64,000 bases of DNA, taken from assembly GCF_914767665.1 (NCBI RefSeq), contig NC_059501.1:6760501-6824500 (forward strand), given 5' to 3'. Made by a program: the position numbers and the translations under genes. The notes under the pieces are model-generated. The model did not search any database, was not told the origin of the DNA, and worked only from the letters and a program-made list of their open reading frames with translations. The stretch is from Harmonia axyridis (Eukaryota > Arthropoda > Insecta > Coleoptera > Coccinellidae). Shown here one piece after another: positions 46,190 to 55,465 of this stretch. The stretch's first letter is position 1. Each line of letters begins with the position of its first letter.

Positions 46190-47434
46190 ATGGTTAATAA
46201 AGAGAAATGATGGGATTTTCAATAGAAAAGAAACTGGTCATACATTTATGATTCAAAGTATTGTCCATCGCTGGCCACTACTTTCTCACATTTTCCGGCT
46301 GCGTACGAATCTCGCGTTGGAAAAACTGGTCATCCTTTGAAGCGATACCCGAATCGATCAAATTTTTACTTCTTCATAAGACCGGAATTGATGGTCAGCC
46401 AGGCCGTGTACCATTGATCGAAACAAGTGATAGTCCGAGGGAGCAACGTCTGAAGAATAAGGCGGGTGGCATAGGACTTCCCATTTCAACGCTTCCAAGT
46501 ATTTCTTGACCACTTTCGCAACATGGGATCGAACATTATCATGTTGTAAAATCACTTTATCATGGCTCTCGTTGTATTGTGGCCATTTGTCTTTCAATAC
46601 TCGGCTCAAAGTATTAATTACGTTCGATAACAATCGCCTGTTATTTTTTCATTATAAACAACTCATAATACACTACGCCGAGCTGTTCCCACCAAATACT
46701 GAGCATGACCTTAGAACAGTAAATATTCGCTTTGGCCGTCGACGTATAAGCGTGGCCGGGATATCCCCATGATTTTCTGCGCTTGGGATTATCTTAATGA
46801 ACCAATTTTTCGTCTCCAGTCACAAAGTGATGCAGAAATCCTTTTCGTCTTTGCCTTGCAAGCAGCTGTTCACGAGCAAACAAACGCCGTTCAACATCAA
46901 TCGCCTTCAACTCGTACGGCACCCAATTTCCTTCGGTCTGAATCATTCCCATAACTTTCAGGCGTTTTGAAATGGCTTGTTGCGTCACTCTCAATGATCC
47001 TGCCAAATTTTGTTGCATTTGACACGAGTCTTGATCGAGTAATGCCTCCAATTGCATCTTCGAAAACCTTCTCTCTTCCACCGCCATGCTGATCTTCGTC
47101 GTCGAAATCATCGTTCTTGAAGCATTGAAACCACTCTCGGCACGTTATTTCACTATTAGCGGCCTCATGATAGGTATATGAGAGCATTTGATGAGCCTTA
47201 GCTGTAGAAATCTCCATATTAAAGCAGGAAAGTAAAACCTCCTGGAAATGACGAGAATTTGACTCGTAAACTGACATGTTCAATTGGAAATAACTTTATG
47301 ATACAGACACAAATCGATTAATATTTCGTAGGCGTTGTGTTTACAAATACCTTATCGTATTTTATGGCATCTACGCTCTATTTATTACAATCTATTGCAA
47401 AACGGCGGAAGAAAAGTTCAACACCTAATAACAA
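46190..47434 (-). pseudogene. mellifera-type mariner, copy M3, nearly full length
   Basis: The 5' end near 47432 is the AGGTGTTGAAC terminal form. The transposase starts MSVYESNSRHFQEV (ATG near 47279), reads MEISTAKAHQMLSYTYHEA, TCREWFQCFKND, then DSCQMQQNLAGSLRVTQQAI, MIQTEGNWVPYE, RRKGFLHHFVTGDEKLVH, ANIYCSKVMLSIWWEQLGVV, VILQHDNVRSHVAKVVKKYL, HPPYSSDVAPSDYHLFRSM and ends near SDGQYFES. All three catalytic aspartates are visible (GDE, HDN, PSD; 34 residues between the last two), but at least two frame changes separate them. The 3' terminal repeat is not recognisable. Confidence 0.9.
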
Positions 47435-48491
47435 AAATAAATTCTTAATATGCATTAAATAAATAGGCACAGAATAAGTAACTACATCGTCAATATAGAC
47501 AATAAAAATTTAAAAAATAAGAAGTTATGGTGGAAGTCATGCCATTGCTGAAGTGCATTCACAATAGTTCATTTATTTTAGTGACGGCATGATGTCGGCA
47601 ATCGAAGGTAAATGTTAACAGTCATACTCTGAAAAAAATCCTTCAACTGCTCACAACAACAAATTAAGAGATTATATTCCGAACGTTTCGTTCTTTACTG
47701 GAAGAATAACCATATTATTCGCAAATGGATAGCTAATATTATTGTTTCTAGTCGTTCCAAAAGATCTGGACGTTTCAGCAAGTAAACAGTGGTATTCATT
47801 GAAACCGGCAGTGCAATTGAAAATATTTCGCATATTAAGAGTTCTGGCGTTTTTACTGATGGTGACCCTCAGGGTCCGATCTAGGGGCCAATATTCTTCT
47901 TTATGAATCAGTTTTTCGTGAATTTAACGACGAATTGTTGGATTATGATCCTTCCAGGCTATAAAAAATTGTAGTTTGGTGAATCGCCTCATCTAATAAT
48001 GTCTGAACTATCCGCAATTAGACCAAACCAACGACAATCACAGCCAATTACGTAACCGGCGCGCCGAGTGGCGAAATTTCTTCCCGCAAATTTATTCATT
48101 AACGACACAGACGCCGCGTCGGAGCGTGCCACCAATTCAAGATGAATAACGACCATAGAATCCGCATTCGCGTTGTCAGTGGTCAGTTACGCGGACGCGC
48201 GCCCGTTCCCATTCCGGGTTTATCTGATCGGGCCGCGTTAAATGTTTTATGATGGGGCATTGTTTTCCCCGCCGCCTCTGTCGTCCGGGGCCCGCGCTTT
48301 ATTAAGCGCGGTCCGGGCGACAAGAAGACGACACGGCCATTATTTTCATAATGCGTGCGAGACGACGACGACCGACGTCGCAACTCAATTGTTTCGCGCT
48401 AGGCCTGTTAATTTTGCGAGGTTTTGAGGTTGTTTATGCGCGCTCCTGACGCGGTTTCCGGGTGGCGATCGGATGAGCTTTTCGGTAGTCA
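47435..48491. other. no gene recognised; GC-rich island at 48020-48480
   Basis: The left part is AT-rich and includes the right copy of the direct repeat flanking M3 (47565-47715). The island 48020-48480 is strongly GC- and CG-rich, with short frames on both strands and no recognised product. Confidence 0.4.
47565..47715 (+). repeat. imperfect direct repeat flanking mariner M3 (right copy)
   Basis: Counterpart of 46026-46170, about 1.54 kb away. Could be an older duplication split by the mariner. Confidence 0.4.
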
Positions 48492-49083
48492 CCTAAGAGT
48501 AATAAACATAGATAGAGGGAGCATATGGCATTTTCAGTAAGCAAATGTTATCCCCATAATGAACTATCGAATTTGACATGAAGCGCGCGGATATCAAAAC
48601 ATGTCAGTGATACGATATTTCACTTAATTTGCGAGTTTCTCCACAAAGAAAGCACTTTTTATGTCCCATTGTGAATCAACGTCTCATATTAACTCAAAAT
48701 ATATTGAAATAAATCCCTGAATATATCAGAAATTCAAGAAACAACCTTTAAGCGCGCCAAACGACGTGAAACAACCGATGACGCTGAGAGAGCAAAAGCT
48801 TCCAAACCTCGAAATTCAGCAGGTAGATACAGAAATTAATAAATATTCTTCTTATTATAAATTCGACAATTAGGAAGAATGTCGGAATTCCGAATATTCA
48901 TATTTGCATATTTAATCGGAAATCACTCAAATAAATATATTTCATTCAATGTAATAATTACAACGATAAAGTAAAATTGTGGATTTGAAAATATATCACA
49001 ATCCGACAACGTAATCTAACGATGTTGGGGACAGGTGAAAATTGCGTGTACTTGTTCTATCTATATTTATTATTCTATGGTAG
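48492..49083. mobile_element. DNA element with inverted ends, most complete copy of its family
   Basis: The left end reads AGAGTAATAAACATAGATAG (48497) and the right end contains its inverted relative CTATCTATATTTATTATTCTAT (about 49058-49080). Partial relatives are at 16420-16655 and 19835-20125. No frame of significance is inside, so it looks like a MITE of about 590 bp. Confidence 0.6.
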
Positions 49084-49120
49084 GCACACACTACAATCTT
49101 TTCCTTCAAAATTCGACAAG

Positions 49121-49460
49121 TATTAGGTGTACAACTTTGCTTCCGCGTTTTGAAATAGATGGCTGTAGCGTTAAGTGGTAGTCGAAATAAATAGATCGTA
49201 GATGTCATACAAGAAGCTCAGGTATTTGTAAACATAACGCCATCGAAATATTAGTCGATTTGTGTCTGTATCATGAAATTATTCTCGATTAAACATGTAA
49301 GCTTACTACCAAATTCTCGTAATTTGCAGAAGGTTTAAATTTTCTGATTTAATATGGAGAAATCTGCGGCTGGGGCTCATCGAATGCTCTCAAATAGCTG
49401 AGTGAGACCGCTATTAGTGAAAGAACCTGCCGAGAGTGCCTGCAGCGATTCATAACATCA
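49121..49460 (+). pseudogene. mellifera-type mariner, copy M4, 5' end only
   Basis: Begins with GTATTAGGTGTACAACTTTG and parallels M2 through the GATGGCTGTAGCG and CATAACGCCATCGAAATATT blocks to the transposase start (MEKSAAGAHRMLSNS-like with stops). It ends near CTGCAGCGATTCA (49455). Only the leader and about 50 damaged codons remain. Confidence 0.8.
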
Positions 49461-49564
49461 AAAGGTGTATATGTTAAGATAAAATTTCATTACATTGAAG
49501 AAAAAGTGCATTGTATCGATGAAACTAAGTTGGTGATTGCCATTCTTTAATACAATGAACAAAT

Positions 49565-50625
49565 TCATCTCAGTGAGGTAATAGTATATTCTGAAACAAG
49601 TTGCAGTTTGGGCTCCTATTCCAACACGAATGCGAAATTCGAAAACGAGCGACGAAGAGGCGAATTTTCGAATGCATGAGTGTTGGAATTGCCTTCTGCA
49701 ACGAGTTTTAGACGATATTTTCTCTATTGCAGTCAAGTTTTGTGGAATATTGTCGAAATTCAATGAAAAATTCAGATGAAACATCCTAGTGACATTTGAA
49801 TTGTATTTTGGCAGTTGGTATGACTGTTACGAAAATTGACAGATTATAAAATTTAAATTTGAATTCTACGTTTCGAATTTTGAAATAATTCATAATTACG
49901 AATTAAATTCGTGAATTATGTCTGACGAAATCGATTTAACACCATCAGAATTCAGAGAAATTGCGAAAAATGTTGCAAATCATTTCACTATATCCAAATT
50001 ATATTATAGTGACAACTGACGTGCGTTGAAATTTGATAGGATCGGAAGTCATTGTAGACAACCACAAAACGAAAAATATTACTGAAAACGATGCTGTAAT
50101 GAGTTCATTACAGCACTGTTTTTAGAACTGTAATGAACTCATTTACGATACTGAAATAGAGAAACAGTTGTATAGTATACGTAAGCAGTTTATTTTTTCT
50201 CTAATTCTGTGGTTATTCCGTTCATTCTTCCACATCTTATAGAACAAAATCGTGCGAGAATATATCAGAAACGCACAGTTTTCATGGTTATATTTTATTA
50301 TTCTATGTTGGCACTCCGAACTTTCCGCTACGGCTTTATCTGTCAATTCATCAATTTGCCTTAAAGAAATCAGTTTTGCCAACCAACATTTTTCAATTCA
50401 AAAATCACTAAATGATATTTATGGAAATATTTCATTAATTTCAATGAAAATGCAATGAATTAGAGAAAATAATGTATAATACTCGTACAGAAGGCTCATT
50501 CTACCACTCGTTCATTCCAAAACTCGCCACTTCGTGGCTCGTTTTTGAATTTTGAACTCGTGGAAGAATATCAATGCCTTCTGCACTTGTATTATAAATA
50601 ACTATTCTGTTCAATTACGGTTCAT
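49565..50625. mobile_element. unclassified DNA element with about 160-bp inverted repeats
   Basis: Left region 49570-49730 (CGAAAACGAGCGACGAAGAGGC, GAGTGTTGGAATTGCCTTCTG, TTTTCTCT.TTGCA) is an imperfect reverse complement of the right region 50455-50620, which holds ACTCGCCACTTCGTGGCTCG. The right half recurs at 5232-5620. Inside is a short ATG frame (49918-50019) of 33 codons beginning MSDEIDLTPSEFREIAKNVA, and a hairpin of TGTAATGA/TCATTACA near 50095-50115. No transposase is recognisable, so it is probably non-autonomous. Confidence 0.6.
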
Positions 50626-51169
50626 TATCAGAACCACTACTGATTTCAACCTACATCCAACTAGTTGATCGGTCGATCAAATTTTGTCTAAACCCACCAA
50701 CCTTTAGTAATCCTTCCATTGTGTCCGTTAACATTGTTAATTATTCCATACTCATTCATTAATACAAAACTAGTGTCTACCTTGATTGTTTGTGCCTGGG
50801 GGCACGTTGGCTGTAAAAACGATTGAAATTCACGGCTTCATCTAGGAAGTTTCGATCGTTTCGCTTCTTACACACTGGGCTAGTCGCTGGTCATCTATCT
50901 CGATGAATATTGAAACGGCTTGATTAATGTGGGAATCTCCTACCTGTTTCGAGAATTGGGAAAACTTCATCGGAACAATCACGAATTGTTATTCTGTGCC
51001 CTGGGAACATAATGGGAGGTCTGGTGGTTGTGGAATTCGTTAATTGGTAACGGTTATCGATTGATTAGGGTTGAGTTTTGTTTGAAATGTGGCAAATTCT
51101 GCTTTAACTCAGTCGAGGTTCTGTTTTCTATTTCAGGGAATTTTTTCTAAATTTTGTGAGAGATCTGAA
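50626..51169. other. no gene recognised
   Basis: Moderately AT-rich unique-looking sequence; nothing assigned. Confidence 0.4.
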
Positions 51170-52106
51170 GGGTGTTTTTTTTAGATCTATAGAACTTTAA
51201 ATTGCAATAGAACAACGATGGATTATTCGATTGAAATGAATTTTATTCATCCGCAAAATAATCTTGTGGCATTACATTTTAAATATGATTTCTGGCATAT
51301 GACCGCCACGGCTGCCTCGGATGTAGTCCAATCTGGACGTCCAATTTTCGATGACTTTTTCCAACATTTGTGGCCGTATATCGGCAATAACACGGCGAAT
51401 GTTGTCTTCCAAATGGTCAAGGGTTTGTGGCTTATCCGCATAGACCAATGACTTTACATAGCCCCACAGAAAGTAGTCCAGCGGTGTTAAATCACAAGAT
51501 CTTGGAGGCCAATTCAAAGGTCCAAAACGTGAAATTAGGCGGTCACCACACGTGTCTTTCAATAAATCGATTGTGGCACGAGCTGTGTGACATGTTGCGC
51601 CGTCTTGTTGGAACCACAGCTCCTGGACATCATGGTTTTTCAATTCAGGAATGAAGAAGTTAGTAATCATGGCTCTATATCGATCACCATTGACTGTAAC
51701 GTTCTGGCCATCATCCTTTTTGAAGAAGTTCGGACCAATGATTCCACCAGCCCATAAAGCGCACCAAACAGTCAGTTTTTCTGGATGGAACGGTGTTTCG
51801 ACATACACTTGAGGATTAGCTTCACTCCAAATGCGGCAGTTTTGTTTGTTGACGTAGCCATTCAACCAGAAGTGCGCTTCATCGCTAAACAAAATGAAAT
51901 GGACGTAGTGCGCGAAACGTATTCAGCACAGAACCATTATTTTCGAAATGAAATTGCACTATTTGCAAGCTTTGTTCAGGCGTGAGTCTATTCATGATGA
52001 ATTGCCAAACTAAACTGAGAATAAATCACTTGACAGCTGTTAAATCGGTCGCCATCTTGAACAGTAATGCCAACTTAAAGTTATATACCTCGAAAATAAA
52101 ACCCGT
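51170..52106 (-). mobile_element. DD41D (rosa-like) mariner, copy 3, internally deleted
   Basis: About 937 bp with ends GGGTGTTTTTTTTAGATCTA (51170) and the CGAAAATAAAACCCGTTA form (52106). It joins N-terminal transposase sequence to FSDEAHF at 51891-51900, at the same point as copy 1, with the same CCATTT.ATTTTGTTTAGCG junction wording. It abuts a fragment of an unrelated mariner at 52107. Confidence 0.88.
51272..51995 (-). pseudogene. DD41D mariner transposase, best preserved catalytic region
   Basis: ATG at 51993-51995 gives MNRLTPEQSLQIVQFHFEN and about 36 codons, then the deletion junction shifts the frame. The remaining 206 codons (51892 to 51272) are open without a stop: FSDEAHFWLNGYVNKQNCRI, HPEKLTVWCALWAGGIIGPN, WFQQDGATCHTARATIDLLK, CDLTPLDYFLWGYVKSL, LEDNIRRVIADI and SRGGHMPEIIFKM to the TAA. 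All three aspartates (SDEAH, QQDG, LTPLD) are intact, with 41 residues between the last two. The missing segment includes most of the DNA-binding domain, so this copy should be movable only in trans. Confidence 0.9.
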
Positions 52107-52270
52107 TATTGCGCCGTGTCACAAATCAATGAAAACAATGGCAAAATTGCATGAATTGGGCTTCGAATTGCTTCTGCATCCACCGTATTTGCCAGATCTG
52201 GCCCACAACCACTTTTTCCTGTTCTCAAACCTCAAAAAAAATTCAAATTCTATCAAAAACGTTGCGTACA
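52107..52270 (+). pseudogene. fragment of a different (irritans/SETMAR-like) mariner transposase
   Basis: The + strand reads CHKSMKTMAKLHELGFELLL, HPPYLPDLAHNHFFLFSNLK. This corresponds to the region between the second and third aspartates of DD34D mariners of the group that also gave rise to SETMAR. The third catalytic aspartate, normally in PSDYFLF, is replaced (HNHFFLF). Only about 50 codons remain, and they begin directly at the end of DD41D copy 3. Confidence 0.8.
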
Positions 52271-53629
52271 TCAATATAATAATCGTTTTAGGTGTATCAC
52301 CTAAAGAATTTGTAGTTCTATTCTATTCAAATATGTGAAGGGAGTATTGAACGAGAAAAGTTGCACCCCATCCGTGAGCATGGCCGACTTCGATATGCAT
52401 GAAAATCGAATTTTTCTTCCCGCATAATTGAGTAGGCCGTATATTACACTTAAAAAAACTTCCTATTCTCCAGACTCCCCAGAATTCTAAAGTACTCTTA
52501 TCAGTTAGTCATCTATCTGAATTTCGTAACTTCCCCTTCGTCTTTTTCGGGGAAGAAAGCGGAGAGAATATAGGGGATGCGGCGTTGCCAGATCTATGTT
52601 GAAATTCATCTCGAATCATTATGAGACAATGATAGTTAGGTTTGGTTTATTAGATACTTTGAAATGAGGAATATTCAGAACTCTGAGATGAAGGATATTA
52701 CATGCAGGATATTATATTTGAAAACTTATTACAATTCCCACAATCTTTTTATTTTTCCTGTAGTGATAAATTAAAACAAAATTTGATAGAAATCGCAATT
52801 GTTGGAATGGTTGGTTGCTATGGAAATGTATATGTCCATGATAATTATAGTTTGACAACTTATGAAATATCTGACAGTTTTTGGAAAAATATCTGATATA
52901 TTTATATTATGAACAGTGAGTGCGACTTAGAAGTACCTGCTTACTCATCCAGAAATAAAGGAGGTGGCAAAAATATTGATTGTCATAAAATATCGAATGT
53001 TTTATTCGCATTGATAATAACCACTTTGCTGCCTAGGTAGGAAAAGTAATACTTTGCTGATTGATATGTGTCAACAAAATCAATATCAAATTAATTAATT
53101 ACTTGACAAGCGCTAGAGATTGGTACAAGGAAGTTAATACCTAAATAATCAAGATTCTACGGAAAACAGAAAAAATAATAATATGCAGTTGTTCTATTTG
53201 TAATATCGAAGTTGTTAGTACTTTTTGATATAAGCAGCAACGCTGAAAATATCAATAAAAAAGTGGTTCCTATCCAAGAAACCAAATTTTCAATAAAATT
53301 GTACCAAGTCTAGGGTACCATCGACCGTGTCCCACCCTGTATACTCTATGACATAAAGAATACAACACCAACTTTTAATTTTTCGACACAACTTGGCAGA
53401 AATGTTTAAATAGTCGAAGAGAGGTAGAATATTTGACGTTGAATTGGAATGACTAAGACTTAACATATAACTCAATTATCAATTTTCTCTGATAAAGTAG
53501 CGATATTATTCTATGGAAAAGAAAGACATAATTATTAATTTTTTGATCATTTTTTCCTTATTTCAAAAAGAAATGTTTATTAACATAAAAGATTTTGTTC
53601 ATAATTAATTTCCACAGAATTCCCCAAAT
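52271..53629. other. no gene recognised
   Basis: AT-rich. The phrase CCACCCTGTATACTCTATG at 53332 is another of the recurrent CAGGGTG-type boundaries, here in reverse. Confidence 0.45.
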
Positions 53630-53805
53630 CTCACGCCGAAGCGTCCGATCCGGCAACGCCGATCGCGACCTGAACGAATCAGCCCCGTTCCATATTCTCA
53701 TCCTCACCCCATCCCGGGGGGTTTGAGTCACATGACCGGCAATCCTTCACCGGGCGACAGGCAACTCGTTGCCATGGAAATAAATCTCCTATCTTGCCAC
53801 TTCTA
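53630..53805. promoter_or_regulatory. GC-rich island with an RFX X-box-like site
   Basis: A short GC-rich stretch. GTTGCCATGGAAAT at 53769-53782 matches the RFX X-box palindrome apart from its last positions, and GTCACATGAC at 53727-53736 is an E-box of the CACATG type. A 63-codon frame follows an AG at 53619-53620 and stops near 53810, but I see no family resemblance. Confidence 0.3.
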
Positions 53806-54789
53806 ATTGGCTCTCTTTTAACTGAGTTTAATTTGAAGTTAGACCGGCTGTATGCCTCCGAAATTCACAGCGTTGTCCGTTTGTCCGGTTAGGAGAAGAA
53901 AGAAAGTTGGTCGTTGTGTACTTGCAAGAAGTATAATTTGGAAAATTGGTAGCATGTCTGGTTGTCGTTTGTCATTATGTCGAGCTTGGAATCCTGTTTA
54001 GAAAGATGACGTGCATCATGCGTTGTTATGAGATTGAGGTTAGGACTCATCTTGGTTCGGAAGGGGAGGTTAGGCATGTATGTTGGAAATAAATGTATGA
54101 CTGTACGTTTATTGCGATTGACATTCGTAGAAATTTATGTTCTATACTTGATCTGATGTTATCTAGTTTAATTTGGTTTTATCATTCTGGAAAAAGGGCA
54201 AAAAATTCACCTTTTCGTATAAAAATATCTCGCAAATAGTAACAAGTATGAGTTGATTTCTGTGAAAAATACAAATAGCAAACAATACTTGTTGTGATGA
54301 AACGGCAAATAGATGTAAATGATGGGATAATCATTGGTTTATTAAGCCCGCAAACGTATAAAACAATCGCAACAGAAGAGAGCTAGGTATTACCTATTAA
54401 ATGTAAGACTTCTTTATACCCTTGTGAATTTTTTGAAATTTGATAACATTTATAGAGTTTTCATATGAGTTGGAATACTTCGATGTTTCTTATTCGAATC
54501 ATTTCAGAGATTACCATTTAGAAAAATTCCAGATGTCAGATTGTAAGGTATTTAAACTGCTTCTAAAATTTTGAAATCTACATTTGTTATATATTGTAGG
54601 TGTTAATTTTTTTTTTTTGTATTGTTGATGTAAAAACATAAAAGTGACCGAAATTATTTAATTCAAAAACTTCGATGGAAACAGACAATCTCAACACAAA
54701 TTCAATAACACAATTTTTCCATTATCAACAACCAGAGTTCATAGACCAAAATGATGAATTGAAATGCCTTATATGGTGGTTATGTTAAG
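53806..54789. other. no gene recognised
   Basis: AT-rich with a T run at about 54607-54620; nothing assigned. Confidence 0.45.
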
Positions 54790-54990
54790 TTAAATCATTC
54801 ACATGGGAAAGTCAGTTCTGGATACTCACAATGTAATAGCCAAGAATCCAAAGGATGTCGGTTTCATTAACAACATCGACTACCTCCCTGGGTTTGTATA
54901 AATAGGTAGGGTTAAGAACAAAAGATCAACTTGGTCGCAGTTCCCGGCAAGCCCGATTGAGTTAAACAATCACCTCAAGAAAAAAAATTG
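54790..54990 (+). pseudogene. LINE 3' fragment, same family as 27048-27508
   Basis: Reads HMGKSVLDTHNVIAKNPKDV and LPGFV followed by a stop, aligned with the end of the LINE at 27303-27410. The 3' untranslated part (GGGTTAAGAACAAAAGATCAA) also matches the other copy. It ends near an A-rich stretch at 54978-54990. Confidence 0.75.
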
Positions 54991-55338
54991 AATTTGAATC
55001 AAAAGAAACCATCGAAACCAAATTAAATGTTAAATACATAAATACCACTGTATAAGGAAAAAAAAACAGAAGTGAGAGAAATAGACAAGCTACTTGTAAG
55101 GGCTTGAAAGATTCAACTTCAGCTCTTGATGTCTGAGGTCTATCTGATCCAAGACTTCCAAAAAGTAGTTACTCATGTCAATGTCAGGCAAATATTTATA
55201 CCTACATATACTTAATGTTTGATTCATTTTTTGTTTTATGCTATTTAGATTAGCGAACATTATTTTGTAGAATTCAGTTGTTTGTTTTTTAATTGGCTCA
55301 AATTATTTTCAAAAAATTTACGTTATGAATCTTTGCAG
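54991..55338. other. AT-rich sequence upstream of a candidate exon
   Basis: No gene. If the exon at 55339 is real, this is the end of its intron; the last bases ATCTTTGCAG give an acceptable 3' splice site. Confidence 0.35.
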
Positions 55339-55465
55339 AACCCCAAGGAGGCAGGCTTCTGGTAGACCTCAGACCTCTAGTGGATTTTGGACGAGCTGCT
55401 CCCTCATCAACATACCAACACCCCTTCGGACAGTTAACACTACGCCAAATGGGACATTCTTGTAA
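55339..55465 (+). CDS. candidate terminal coding exon of an unidentified host gene
   Basis: After a good acceptor (ATCTTTGCAG at 55329-55338), one frame runs 41 codons from 55340 to the TAA at 55463-55465. It begins TPRRQASGRPQTSSGFWTSC and ends LRTVNTTPNGTFL. The composition (serine, threonine, proline, arginine, mixed hydrophobics) and balanced codon use look unlike the AT-rich surroundings and unlike any transposon protein found here. The sequence after it is long, AT-rich and has several AATAAA signals, as in a 3'UTR. The tail would suit a cytoplasmic C-terminus of a membrane or regulatory protein, but I cannot name it. It could also be a chance frame; no upstream exon was found in this window. 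Confidence 0.4.

Noticed and set aside
46026..47715. Long terminal repeats of an LTR retrotransposon around M3
   Set aside because: The similar flanks lack TG...CA ends, a primer-binding site or any gag/pol sequence; only a mariner lies between.
51427..51654. 75-codon frame on the + strand within DD41D copy 3 (also 15743-15970)
   Set aside because: It is the antisense shadow of the transposase and is conserved only because the element is.
53621..53810. 63-codon frame after a TTTCCACAG acceptor
   Set aside because: Ends without a family match, lies in a GC-rich island, and the X-box-like and E-box words suggest regulatory DNA instead.
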